DNA of 34,315 nucleotides from Akkermansia muciniphila (GCA_945879075.1 CAMCUY010000017.1:1-34315); one strand, 5' to 3'; counted from the stretch's first letter, positions 22,694 through 30,889 are shown. The notes: generated by a model not told the origin, from the sequence alone. Translations and numbers: made by a program.

Positions 22694-24352
22694 ATGCGCT
22701 CAAAATTCGCACTCGTTTCGACGTTTGTGGCGATTCTCGCCATGCTCATTCAGACGACCCCCATCGCCGAGGGCCGCGGAGGCGGGCGTGGCGGTGGTGG
22801 CGGTGGTGGTGGTGGTGGCGGGCGTGGAGGAGGCGGTGGCGGAGGTAGCTTTTCGCGCTCCAGCGGCGGCGGATCCTTGCGCGCGTCTTCCGGCTCGCGC
22901 TCTCCACACCCTTCGCGTTCTTCTAGCTATTCGCGACCCTCGACGAGCTCGGTTTCGCGACCTGCCTCCCGGCCTGCTTCGCGGCCTTCCACCGGAAGCG
23001 CCTCACGTCCATCGACCGGTTCAATCTCGCGACCATCGCAACTTCCTTCGTCCGGCGCGTCGCGTCCGAGTGGTGGCCGGGTGCCCACCTCTCCGGGCAC
23101 GCTGCCTTCCGGAGTGAATCGTCCGTTCTTGGGAAGCAGCGCCTCGCAACTCCCTTCCGGCATGCGTCCTGGAGCCGCGAACGGTCCGTCCCAACTCCCC
23201 TCGCGTCCCGGCGGCGCGGCGAGCCGTCCGGGCGCCGGCGATGTCGGAAATTTCCTCGGCGTCGCAGAAGGTGCCGCTGCCGGTGGCGCACTTGCCAACC
23301 GACCAAGCCAACGCCCCGCAGGCGGCGACCGCGGATCTTTGGGCGACCGTCGCCCCGCAGAACGCCCGCAGGACCGCGCCAACTGGAGTGAGCGCTCCCA
23401 AAACCGCAACGACTCATGGCAGCAGCGCGTGGACAACCGTGGCGAATCCTGGAACAAGTGGCAGGACAACACCCAGCAACGCCGCGACAATTTCCAACAG
23501 AACCGCGAAAGCCGATGGGACAATCTGCAACGCGGCCGCGAAGACCGCCAAAACTGGCGGGATCAAAACCGCGAGGACTGGCAGCAACACCGCAACGACA
23601 TGTGGGACTACCGCTACGACCGCGCCGACGAAGTCTGGGACAATGCCCGGGATTACTACGACGACTGCTTCGACGACCATTGGTGGGGCGGCTTCGGTTA
23701 TATCGGCTACCACCCCGTCAATCCCTGGTGGTGGTGGGCACCCGTCACATGGGCCGCAGCCACCTCCTTCGTCTATGCCACCGCCCCCGCCCCGGTTTAT
23801 GTCGATTACGGGACCACCGTGGTTTACGAGAGCGAGACCGTCTATGTGGATAACAAACCGGTGCCTGCAGAGAAATACGACGAACCCATCGTGAACCTCG
23901 CCGTCAACGCCGAGCAACCGCCGCCGCCCATCCCGCCGGAGGAAGGCCAGCCCGCCGAGTGGATGCCGCTCGGAGTGTTCGCACTCGCCCAGGAAAAAAA
24001 AGGCGACCCGGTCATGTTCTTCCAAATTTCCGTGAACCGGCAAGGCCTCATCAGCGGCGGCTATGAAAGCGTCATCACCGGCGACAAGAAAACCATCGCC
24101 GGACAAGTGGACAAGGCCACCCAAAACGTCGCGTGGCGGGTCGGGGACAACTCGAAAACCATCTTCACCACCACCCTCGCCAATCTCACCCAGGACGCCA
24201 GCACCGTGGCGATCCACTTCGACGACGAACGCGTCCAGACCTGGTTGCTCGTCCGCATGCCCGAGCCTCCGGCCGCCGGCGAGGCCGCGAAACCGCCGGA
24301 AATCAACCGCAAGCCGCCGCCCGTCACCCCGATCCCGCTGCCCGCCCAATAA
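22694..24352 (+). CDS. Large secreted Gly/Ser/Arg/Pro-rich protein of unknown function
   Basis: 552 residues with a signal peptide (MRSKFALVSTFVAILAMLIQ). Then come a polyglycine tract (about 28-52), a long low-complexity Ser/Arg/Pro region with SRPAS/RPST-type repeats (about 53-200), and an Asn/Gln/Arg/Trp-rich repeat region (about 225-310: ENRENW-like units such as RDNFQQNRESRWDNLQ and REDRQNWRDQNREDWQQ). A short aromatic hydrophobic stretch follows (HPVNPWWWWAPVTWAAATSF, near 340-355) and then a folded C-terminal domain (about 405-530, WMPLGVFALAQ... FFQISVNRQGLISGGY). Proteins of this build occur in planctomycetes and verrucomicrobia and are unassigned. A surface or matrix role is possible. 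It is the middle gene of a three-gene operon. Confidence 0.75.
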   Translation: MRSKFALVSTFVAILAMLIQTTPIAEGRGGGRGGGGGGGGGGGRGGGGGGGSFSRSSGGGSLRASSGSRSPHPSRSSSYSRPSTSSVSRPASRPASRPSTGSASRPSTGSISRPSQLPSSGASRPSGGRVPTSPGTLPSGVNRPFLGSSASQLPSGMRPGAANGPSQLPSRPGGAASRPGAGDVGNFLGVAEGAAAGGALANRPSQRPAGGDRGSLGDRRPAERPQDRANWSERSQNRNDSWQQRVDNRGESWNKWQDNTQQRRDNFQQNRESRWDNLQRGREDRQNWRDQNREDWQQHRNDMWDYRYDRADEVWDNARDYYDDCFDDHWWGGFGYIGYHPVNPWWWWAPVTWAAATSFVYATAPAPVYVDYGTTVVYESETVYVDNKPVPAEKYDEPIVNLAVNAEQPPPPIPPEEGQPAEWMPLGVFALAQEKKGDPVMFFQISVNRQGLISGGYESVITGDKKTIAGQVDKATQNVAWRVGDNSKTIFTTTLANLTQDASTVAIHFDDERVQTWLLVRMPEPPAAGEAAKPPEINRKPPPVTPIPLPAQ

Positions 24353-24366
24353 CCCCGTCAACCGCC

Positions 24367-24696
24367 ATGAATTACGACGACGACACAATGAACCACTCGA
24401 TGGATCTCCGCCGCGAATCGATCCGGAAAACCATCAAACCGATCACGCTCGCCGAGCTCAAGCAGCTCGGTGAGAAACAATTCCCCATCGTCACCGATCC
24501 ATGGTGCGTGAAGTATTTCGATTTCCTCGCGAAGCATCCGGACGACAAGTTCTATCAGGCGACCTCCGCCGAAGGCGCGCGGGTCATCTACGGCCGGGAC
24601 GCCGGGCAGGGCGTCTGGTTCCTCCCCGGCGGCGGCATGGGAATTCTCCAGCCCAAAGGACTTCAAGCGCTCAAGGAAATCGTCGCCACGCTCTGA
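24367..24696 (+). CDS. Hypothetical 109-aa protein
   Basis: From the ATG at 24367, 14 nt after the previous stop; a longer open frame upstream lies inside that gene. No signal peptide. The sequence is moderately charged with a helical start (LRRESIRKTIKPITLAELKQLGEKQFP) and then a compact part VTDPWCVKYFDFLAKHPDDKFYQA, ending GMGILQPKGLQALKEIV. I do not recognise a family. Its predicted cytoplasmic location contrasts with the two secreted proteins encoded upstream in the same apparent operon. Confidence 0.65.
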   Translation: MNYDDDTMNHSMDLRRESIRKTIKPITLAELKQLGEKQFPIVTDPWCVKYFDFLAKHPDDKFYQATSAEGARVIYGRDAGQGVWFLPGGGMGILQPKGLQALKEIVATL

Positions 24697-24724
24697 CAGA
24701 AGGACCGTCCCGTCAGCCATGTTT

Positions 24725-24910
24725 CTCGCGCTGCTGGTGGCAGGCCGCATGCTGCCGCCAGCAGCTTGTCCGGTCGGCGCGAAGCTTTGCTCGCGCCCTC
24801 GGCAGCTCCGGCTCCGCACCGCATGGAGCAGAGCTTCCAACCTCCGAAGGCGGCAGCAGAGCGTGCCGCAGTCCGGAAGATGAGTCGGCTGTCCGACTCC
24901 AATCCTTAAA
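24725..24910. repeat. Highly structured intergenic element (putative dispersed repeat)
   Basis: The 308-nt gap between the convergent 109-aa gene and argF holds several hairpins: a 14-bp stem with one G-T pair (24730-24743 with 24752-24765), a 7-bp stem (24776-24797) and a 7-bp stem with CTGT loop (24882-24899). A longer imperfect inverted repeat pairs about 24781-24792 with 24826-24837. There is no T-tract and no convincing ORF. The density of palindromes resembles REP-like or dispersed intergenic repeats; only one copy is in this window. The rest of the gap (24911-25004) shows nothing clear. Confidence 0.5.
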
Positions 24911-25004
24911 GCTTCCGAATGACACCTTTGTAAGTGATACTCGGGAGGCTCGTTGTCACTTCATGGACTGGGCGATCAGATATCGCCCTTGCTTGTGGGC
25001 GGCT

Positions 25005-25898
25005 TCAGCGGGCGAGCGCGACGAGGATGGCCTTCTGCGCGTGGAGCCGGTTTTCGGCCTGCTGGAAAATCGTGTCGGCGTGGAGCTCGAGCACTTCCTC
25101 GCTGATTTCCTTGCCGCGATAGGCGGGCAGGCAGTGGAGGACGATGTGGCCCGGCGCGGCGTGCGCGAGCAGTCCAGCCTCGACTTGGAAGCCGGCGAAT
25201 TCCTGCTCCTTTTCCTTCTGCCCTTCCTGGCCCATGGAAAGCCAGACGTCGGTGTTGATCACGTGCGCGCCCTTGGCGGCGACTGACGGGTCCGTGGTGA
25301 TGCTGACATTGGGGGCGTCGAGTTTCGCTAGGAAATCCGCGGGCGGCTGGCAGGAGGCGGGTGAGGCCACGGCGAGCTCGAAGCCGAGGCGCTTCGCGGC
25401 CCACATCCAGGAACGCGTCATGTTGGAGAACCCGTCGCCGATGAAGGCGATTTTCTTGCCCTCCCAAGTGCCGAGTTTTTCCTGGATCGTCAGAAGATCG
25501 GCTAGAATCTGGCAGGGATGCTCGTCGTCGGTGAGCGCGTTGATCGTCGGGATGCCGGAGAACTCCGCGAAATCGACCACGTCCTGCTGGGCGAAGGTGC
25601 GGATGATGGTGCCGTGCACCATCCGGCCGAGGACGCGCGCGGTGTCCTTGATCGGCTCGCCGCGGCCGAGCTGGATGTCGTTGCCGGATAGAAACATCGG
25701 GAACCCGCCAAGCTCGCGGATGCCGACCTCGAACGAGACGCGGGTGCGGGTGGACGACTTGGTGAACATGAGCGCCCAGGTCTGCCCGGCCAGCGGCTGG
25801 CCTTCGCGGCCCCGCTGCAGTTTCAAATGCGCGGCGGAGTCCAGCAGGCGCTGGATTTCCTTGGCGCTGAGTTGCTCGATGGAGAGGAGGTGTTTCAT
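25005..25898 (-). CDS. argF: Ornithine carbamoyltransferase
   Basis: 297 residues from the ATG at 25898; the longer frame upstream runs through the repeat at 25912-25938 and is not real. The carbamoyl phosphate motif SSTRTR is at 48-53, HPCQ at 127-130, ornithine-side DVWLSMGQE near 217-225 and HCLPAYRG at 255-262. The enzyme makes citrulline from ornithine and carbamoyl phosphate in arginine synthesis. argD lies upstream on the same strand, but a four-helix-bundle gene with inverted-repeat ends separates them. One inverted repeat ends 13 nt before the start codon, so the leader of argF has been reshaped. Confidence 0.96.
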   Translation of the reverse strand: MKHLLSIEQLSAKEIQRLLDSAAHLKLQRGREGQPLAGQTWALMFTKSSTRTRVSFEVGIRELGGFPMFLSGNDIQLGRGEPIKDTARVLGRMVHGTIIRTFAQQDVVDFAEFSGIPTINALTDDEHPCQILADLLTIQEKLGTWEGKKIAFIGDGFSNMTRSWMWAAKRLGFELAVASPASCQPPADFLAKLDAPNVSITTDPSVAAKGAHVINTDVWLSMGQEGQKEKEQEFAGFQVEAGLLAHAAPGHIVLHCLPAYRGKEISEEVLELHADTIFQQAENRLHAQKAILVALAR

Positions 25899-25911
25899 GG
25901 AAAAGATGAGT

Positions 25912-25938
25912 GGCTGGGGGCCGGGGGCTAGGGGCTGG
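25912..25938 (+). repeat. Left inverted repeat of the cassette
   Basis: G-rich 27-mer, GGCTGGGGGCC... to ...GGGGCTGG. Its reverse complement equals 26355-26381 except for two adjacent positions. Further CTCA similarity lies just outside. It sits 13 nt upstream of argF. Confidence 0.8.
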
Positions 25939-25956
25939 TGGAAGAGAAAGAAGAGG

Positions 25957-26331
25957 TTAGGAAGAGCCGAGGCGGCGTTCCAAAGCATCGATCAAGCCAT
26001 TGAGCATGCGGCCGACTTCGCCACAACGTTCGAGGAGTTCGTCGTGGTCGGTCTGGCTCAGATAGTTGTAGCGCATCGCGAGAGTCAGTTGCGTTTCGAC
26101 TTCGTTCATGGAGCCACGGGAGATGGATAGAAAGTGGATGAAATCGGGAGTGGTGCGTCTGCCATGCCCTTCCGCGATGTTTGACGGAATGGATACCACC
26201 GATCGATTCAATTGCGCGCTCAGGCCAAAAAGCTCCTGTTTGGGAAAAACAAGCGTCACGTTGTGGACCTCCACGCAAAGATCAATGGCCTTCTGCCAAA
26301 CAAGCAGATCTCGGTAATATTGAATTTGCAT
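25957..26331 (-). CDS. Four-helix bundle protein (23S rRNA intervening-sequence protein family)
   Basis: 124 residues. It starts with a Tyr/Arg-Asp-Leu pattern, YRDLLVWQKAIDLCVEVHNVT, then FGLSAQLNRSVVSIPSNIAEGHGR, the family hallmark (L..Q..R...S...NIAEG), and FLSISRGSMNEVETQL before a last helix. This is the IVS protein/S23-type family (TIGR02436), found in 23S rRNA intervening sequences and scattered in intergenic sites. The relatives form pentameric helical bundles, and one (Avd) helps a retroelement reverse transcriptase; the role of solitary copies is not known. The gene sits between inverted repeats inside the arg operon. Confidence 0.92.
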   Translation of the reverse strand: MQIQYYRDLLVWQKAIDLCVEVHNVTLVFPKQELFGLSAQLNRSVVSIPSNIAEGHGRRTTPDFIHFLSISRGSMNEVETQLTLAMRYNYLSQTDHDELLERCGEVGRMLNGLIDALERRLGSS

Positions 26332-26354
26332 CGCGTCGGTGTGGTCGTCCCTTT

Positions 26355-26381
26355 CCAGCCCCTAGCCCCCGATCCCCAGCC
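26355..26381 (-). repeat. Right inverted repeat of the cassette
   Basis: C-rich on the plus strand, CCAGCCCCTAGCCCCCG then ATCCCCAGCC. It overlaps the 3' end of argD: the TAG stop at 26364-26362 and the codons for the final GLGIGG all lie in this repeat. Confidence 0.8.
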
Positions 26382-27624
26382 CCTCAAGCACGGAGTGAAT
26401 GATGGCCATCGCCTCGTCCACCTCGTCGTCGGTGACGTTGAGCGGAGGCAGCAGGCGGAAGGTGTTCGGGCCGGCGGGCGGAACGATCAGGCCGCGCTCC
26501 ATCAGTTTGTTCACTACCACCAGCGCCGGGGTTTTGCCTTCCGGGGCGGGGATGCGCGCGGGGTCGAGGGCGATGCCTAGCAGCAGGCCCTGGCCGCGGA
26601 CTTCGGTGATGACGGGAAGTTTCCACGAGCGCACGGTTTCGCGGATGCGCACTTCCTGGAGGATGGCGTTCATCGGCAGTTCCTTCTCGCGGATTTCCTG
26701 GAGCACGGCAAGCGAGGCGGCGCAGACGAGAGGGTTGCCGCCGTAGGTCGAGCCGTGCGAGCCGGGACCGAGCAGCGACGACACCGCCGCGCCATCGTGG
26801 TCGATCGCGCGGTCGCTGAGCCAGAACGCGCCGATCGGCACGCCGCCGCCCATGCCCTTGGCCCAGGAAATGCCGTCCGGCTCGATTTCCGGGGCGATCA
26901 TGCGCCAGGCCATCGCGTCGCCGCAGCGGCCGAAGCCAGCCTGGACCTCGTCGAAAAATAACAGTAGGTCGTGTTTCTCACAGATTCCGGCAACCGCGCG
27001 GATGAATTCCGGCGTCGCGCAGTTCACTCCGCCTTCGCCTTGGATTGGCTCCAACAGAATGGCCGCGGTCTCCGGGCGGATGGCGGCTTCGAGCGCGGCG
27101 ATGTCGTTGAACGGCAGATGGCGAAAGCCGGGCAGCAGCGGATCGAAGCCTTCCTGGATCTTCGCCTGGCCGGTGGCGGCCATCGAGCCGAGCGTGCGAC
27201 CGTGGAAGGATTGCAAGAACGTGAGCACCTCGTAGCGCTGCGAGCCGTCGGGCTGCGGGCGCTTCAGGCCGAAGCGGCGGGCGGCCTTGATCAGGCCGTC
27301 GTTCGCCTCGGCGCCGGAGTTGGAGAAAAAGACTTTTCCCGCAAGGCGGACGTGGTGCTCGTTGATTTCCTCCGCCAACTCGGCCTGGAGCGGATGTTGA
27401 TAGAGATTGGAAACATGCATCAGTTCGCCCGCCTGGTGGCGGATCGCCTCGACCAGCCGCGGGTGGCAGTGGCCGAGCGAGCAGACGGCGATACCCATGC
27501 AGAAATCCAGGTAGCTCTTCCCGGTCTCGTCCCAGAGCCGGCAGCCGGAGCCGCGCACGGGGACCAGCGGGAACCGCCCGTAGGTGGGCAGCACGTGTTT
27601 CGCGTAGAGATCGGAAGTGGTCAT
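26362..27624 (-). CDS. argD: Acetylornithine aminotransferase
   Basis: 420 residues from the ATG at 27624; an upstream ATG (27672) adds 16 residues without family likeness. Class III PLP aminotransferase motifs: LDFCMGIAVCSLGHCHP near 39-55, SNSGAEANDGLIKAAR near 101-116, LEPIQGEGGV near 191, FDEVQAGFGRCG near 224 and the PLP lysine Lys256 in SWAKGMGGGVP, then GSTYGGNPL. It converts N-acetylglutamate semialdehyde to N-acetylornithine; some relatives also act in lysine synthesis. The last residues (GLGIGG) are encoded by the inverted repeat, so the natural C-terminus was probably altered by insertion, likely without harm. Confidence 0.94.
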   Translation of the reverse strand: MTTSDLYAKHVLPTYGRFPLVPVRGSGCRLWDETGKSYLDFCMGIAVCSLGHCHPRLVEAIRHQAGELMHVSNLYQHPLQAELAEEINEHHVRLAGKVFFSNSGAEANDGLIKAARRFGLKRPQPDGSQRYEVLTFLQSFHGRTLGSMAATGQAKIQEGFDPLLPGFRHLPFNDIAALEAAIRPETAAILLEPIQGEGGVNCATPEFIRAVAGICEKHDLLLFFDEVQAGFGRCGDAMAWRMIAPEIEPDGISWAKGMGGGVPIGAFWLSDRAIDHDGAAVSSLLGPGSHGSTYGGNPLVCAASLAVLQEIREKELPMNAILQEVRIRETVRSWKLPVITEVRGQGLLLGIALDPARIPAPEGKTPALVVVNKLMERGLIVPPAGPNTFRLLPPLNVTDDEVDEAMAIIHSVLEGLGIGG

Positions 27625-27723
27625 GGAATCGCGGGGAAGGGCGGACCCTATCGCCGTTCCGCGAAATGGCAAAGCGGTAAATTTGGTGGGCCGCGACCGA
27701 ATGGCGGGTGCGGAGAACGGGAC

Positions 27724-29007
27724 TTAAAACGGTTCGACGCTCGTCGCGCCGGTCGTGATCGTCCAAGCGTCGGCGGCGGACATGCGCTTGAGTTCGTGGC
27801 CGGCTCCCCACGAATCGGAAAACAGGATTTCCGCGGTTTTGGCGTTGTAGCCGATGATCAAGCGCATGTGGCCGCCCGCGTTTTGCGGGATGTGGGGCTC
27901 GGGCACTTTGCCGAGCATCACTGTCCATAACAGCGGAGTTCCCTCGTCGATGTGGGACTGCACCGCGCGCTGGAAGCGGGTCAGGTCGGATTTGTTTTTG
28001 GTCCGCACTTCGCGGAGGACGTCCACGTTCATCGCCTGATAGACCTCGCCCACGTCGATCATGTTGCCCTGCTCGGGCAGGGGCGCGGCGTCGGCGCGTT
28101 TGGCGGCCCGATTGTAATCACTGATGAGTCCGAGGATTTGTTTGACGTCGGATTTTTCGACTTCCCGCACGCGCACCTTGAGGCGGGTGCTGAGCTTTTT
28201 AAGAACGCCGAGCATCGCATCGCTGCTCGTGCCGCCTTGCGCGGAGCTGTTAGCCGCCTGCGCGAGCTCCTGCTGGTCCACGGAAATCCCGTAGTAGCGC
28301 ATGACGCGCTCCGTGGCGGCGACGACGCAATAGCCCTTCTGCCCCTGGTCCACCATTGGGACATCGCCGAGCCAGACGTCGCCGCTGGCGGTGTCCCGCT
28401 TGACGTGTGCGGCGCCGTCAAATTTCGTGGATGACGTGCTTTTCACCGAGGCGACTCGGCCCCAGTCCGGATCAGGCGGCGTGATTTCCAACCTCACGAA
28501 TTCCGCGCGAAACGGGATGTCGCGGGTCTTCACTTCCTTGGTGAAACTGAACTCGAGGAGGTAGTGCGCCTGGTTCGTCTGCCAGATCAATCCGTCGGCT
28601 TTCACCGCGTTTTTTGGATCCTTCCCCCGCGGGGTGAACTTGGTGTGGGTGATCTTGTCCAGCGTCTCGGCGGACGTGCGGACGAGGGCGTCGAATTTTT
28701 CCTTGGCCAGATCCCCGGCATCACCCCGCGCATAAAGCATGACCGTGATTTCTGTGAGTTTTCCGTCCTTGAAGCGGGCGATGCTCTCGACGGCGGAGAG
28801 GCCATAAGCGGTGATTTCCTTCCCGGCCACTCGCAGAGAGTCGCGGGTGTTGGAAGTCCATTCGTAGCCGAGCTTGGCGGCGGTTTCAGAAAACTCGTCG
28901 GGCTTCTGCGCCCAGAGATTATCGCCGGAAAGCAGCGAGTCGATGGGTTTGGCAAAAGCGGACGAGGCAAGCGCGAGCAAACCGAGGGCGGAGAGGAAGC
29001 GGATCAT
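27724..29007 (-). CDS. Secreted C39-like cysteine peptidase family protein
   Basis: 427 residues from the ATG at 29007, where a signal peptide begins (MIRFLSALGLLALASSAFA); the longer frame upstream is unlikely. Residues 20-200 are a beta-rich domain of unknown type. Residues 210-415 are papain/C39-like: VPMVDQGQKGYCVVAATERVMRYYG with candidate Cys227 and Gln221 or Gln223, NAGGHMRLIIGYN with His380, and FSDSWG with Asp398. A full triad is visible, so it may be an active protease in the periplasm or outside. C39-like (Peptidase_C39_2) domains occur in many secreted proteins of unknown targets. It diverges from the pRiA4b-like gene. Confidence 0.8.
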   Translation of the reverse strand: MIRFLSALGLLALASSAFAKPIDSLLSGDNLWAQKPDEFSETAAKLGYEWTSNTRDSLRVAGKEITAYGLSAVESIARFKDGKLTEITVMLYARGDAGDLAKEKFDALVRTSAETLDKITHTKFTPRGKDPKNAVKADGLIWQTNQAHYLLEFSFTKEVKTRDIPFRAEFVRLEITPPDPDWGRVASVKSTSSTKFDGAAHVKRDTASGDVWLGDVPMVDQGQKGYCVVAATERVMRYYGISVDQQELAQAANSSAQGGTSSDAMLGVLKKLSTRLKVRVREVEKSDVKQILGLISDYNRAAKRADAAPLPEQGNMIDVGEVYQAMNVDVLREVRTKNKSDLTRFQRAVQSHIDEGTPLLWTVMLGKVPEPHIPQNAGGHMRLIIGYNAKTAEILFSDSWGAGHELKRMSAADAWTITTGATSVEPF

Positions 29008-29129
29008 TGGAAGTGTCGGTGAGGGTAGCTCGCCGGTCCGTCCTGCCAAGGGATTTGTTGGCGCTGCAGGGGAAAATCCGCAGGAATTCCGGTTTGATTT
29101 TTTCTCCGCGGCGTTCACAAGCTTGTGGC

Positions 29130-29687
29130 ATGGCGAAGGCAAAGGACGAAAACCGGGTGGTGGTGAAGGTGTTTCTCTACGGGATTCAACCGCAGATTTG
29201 GCGGCGTTTTTCGATTTCCGCGGACATCACTTTCATCGGCTTCAGCGACGCGATCCAAGCGGTGATGGGTTGGGATAACAAGAGCCCGCACGAATTCCGC
29301 CACGGCAAGGGCAAGCGGCTCGTCGATGTGATCGGGCCGATCGGGCTCGAAGACCAAACGGCCGGGGAGTTCCAGGACGAGGCGGTGCTGAAGGTGAAGG
29401 ATTTCCTCGGCAAACGCCGGCTGCCGGTCCGCATTCTTTATCGCTACGATTTCGCCGACGAGTGGATTCACGAGATTGTTTTTGAAAAATGGGCCGGCGG
29501 CGAAGGCGGGCCGGAAGTGCTCGAAGGCGCGCGCGCCTGCCCGCCGGAGGATTTCGGCGGCACTTTCCAATACATGCAGGCGCTGCACGGCGAAATCGAG
29601 TGGGCGCATCCGGGCTACGATCCCGAGGCTTTTGACCCGAAGCTGGTGAGCTTCGAGCAGAAAAAAGCGGTGAAGAAGCGGAAGTGA
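29130..29687 (+). CDS. Plasmid pRiA4b ORF-3-like family protein
   Basis: 185 residues from the ATG at 29130; an upstream start at 29007 would overlap the divergent gene. It shows the family pattern: VVVKVFLYGIQPQIWRRFSISADITFIGFSDAIQAVMGW, followed by HEFRHG, LYRYDFADEWIHEI, the acidic CPPEDFGG and a YDPEAFDP ending. PF07929 proteins are widespread on plasmids, with IS elements and in chromosomes, yet their function is unknown. No mobile element ends are seen around it. Confidence 0.88.
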   Translation: MAKAKDENRVVVKVFLYGIQPQIWRRFSISADITFIGFSDAIQAVMGWDNKSPHEFRHGKGKRLVDVIGPIGLEDQTAGEFQDEAVLKVKDFLGKRRLPVRILYRYDFADEWIHEIVFEKWAGGEGGPEVLEGARACPPEDFGGTFQYMQALHGEIEWAHPGYDPEAFDPKLVSFEQKKAVKKRK

Positions 29688-29779
29688 GCGGTGGGGTGCC
29701 GGGGGGCAGCTCCGCCTGCAGAATGCCGAATCGGGTGCTAGGAATTTACAATTAGGCACCAGATAATGATCCCGAATCG

Positions 29780-30143
29780 ATGAGCGCCCTGCCCAATCGC
29801 CCCGTGAATTCGCTCCCGCAAGCCACGAGAAAGCGCTCTGCGGAGCAGATCAACCGGGCTGGCCCGTTTTCCCCTGATCGTCCAGGTCCTCGGTGAGCTC
29901 GGCCAAACCCCAGTCCCGTTCCCCGGCGACGACGACGTCCGCCATGGCTGCGAGCGCGCCCTCACCGCCGTGCTTTCCGAGCTCGCCCGCATCGAGGTCG
30001 CCCCCGCCGGCAAGCCCTCGAAAGCGGAGCAAATCGCCCAATGCTGGCTGACCAGTTCCGTCTCCGGCCAGTTGATCGACGTGGACAAGCTTCAGCGCAT
30101 GCAGCAGTTCATCGACCGGATTCTCAATGCCGCCAAGCCTTGA
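29780..30143 (+). pseudogene. Frameshifted gene for an unknown ~120-aa protein
   Basis: The ATG at 29780 opens MSALPNRPVNSLPQATRKRSAEQINR but runs into TGA at 29894-29896. One base further on, at the GGG run 29856-29858, a second frame continues without stop for about 94 codons (LARFPLIVQVLGELGQTP, later SKAEQIAQCWLTSSVSGQLIDVDKLQ and QRMQQFIDRILNAAKP) to TGA at 30141-30143. The span is 364 nt, one more than a multiple of three, so one extra G in the run would explain the break. Base composition and codon use look genuine in the second frame. It is either a real frameshift, a sequencing error or a programmed shift. I do not recognise the protein. It sits just upstream of the ompH-lpxD cluster. 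Confidence 0.6.
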
Positions 30144-30244
30144 AAAATGCCGGACGACCGCACCCGGATGAGCGTTGACGCCCCGGAATTTTCGTTCATG
30201 CTGCGCCACGAACTCCGTTTTTGGAACCTCAACTTACCTATCCA

Positions 30245-30889
30245 ATGATCCTCATTCGTCGCCTTCTCGCCGTCGCCTTCGCGGCCTCATTCGCCACCAT
30301 GGCTGTTGCCCAAGACGGCAAGCTCAACATCGCCACGGTCGATATGCAGGAGCTTTTCAAGCAATACTACCGCACCAACGAGGCCCAGAAGCAGATCAAC
30401 GTGGAGCGCGCCCGCATCCAGAAGGACAACAACGAGCGGCTCGCCCGCATCCGCGAACTCGAGGAAAACCTCGGCAAGCTCCGCAAGCAGCTCGAAGACC
30501 CTTCCCTCAACGACTCGAAGAAGCAGACCCTCTTCAAAGAGTGGCAGATGCAGCAACAGGAAGGCATCGCCCTCGACCGCGAGCGCCGCGAGTTCCTCCA
30601 ACGCCGGAACCAGGCCCTCAACGAGAAAATGGTCCAGCGCATGAAGGGCATCCTCGAGGAAATCCGCAAGCTGGTAGAGGAAAAGGCCAAGGTGGACAAC
30701 TTCGACTACGTCTTCGACAAATCCGGTCTCAGCACCTCGCAAGTGCCTTTCCTCCTCTACACCAAGGACGCCACCGACATCACCGCCGACCTTCTGAAGG
30801 ACCTCAACAAGGACGCTCCTGCCGAGTCGCTTCCTGCCGCAGGCGATCCGAAACCGGAAATCCCGGTGCCAGCGGCTCCTGCCGAGTAA
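30245..30889 (+). CDS. skp: OmpH/Skp-family periplasmic chaperone
   Basis: 214 residues from the ATG at 30245. A signal peptide (MILIRRLLAVAFAASFATMAVAQ) is followed by KLNIATVDMQELFKQYYRTNEAQKQI, the OmpH/Skp opening, then a long Glu/Lys/Arg coiled coil (about 45-145) and a C-terminal strand region, with an Ala/Pro-rich tail of about 20 residues that Skp lacks. The family holds unfolded outer-membrane proteins in the periplasm as a trimer. The next gene is lpxD, 27 nt later, as is common in Gram-negative bacteria. Confidence 0.88.
   Translation: MILIRRLLAVAFAASFATMAVAQDGKLNIATVDMQELFKQYYRTNEAQKQINVERARIQKDNNERLARIRELEENLGKLRKQLEDPSLNDSKKQTLFKEWQMQQQEGIALDRERREFLQRRNQALNEKMVQRMKGILEEIRKLVEEKAKVDNFDYVFDKSGLSTSQVPFLLYTKDATDITADLLKDLNKDAPAESLPAAGDPKPEIPVPAAPAE

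Larger units (their letters stand above)
25912..26381 (-). mobile_element. Inverted-repeat-bounded four-helix-bundle cassette between argD and argF
   Basis: A 470-bp unit whose ends are 27-bp inverted repeats (25912-25938 and 26355-26381) matching at 25 of 27 positions, enclosing one four-helix-bundle gene. It carries no transposase, so if it moves it would need help in trans. The right end supplies the last codons and stop of argD. Confidence 0.55.
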
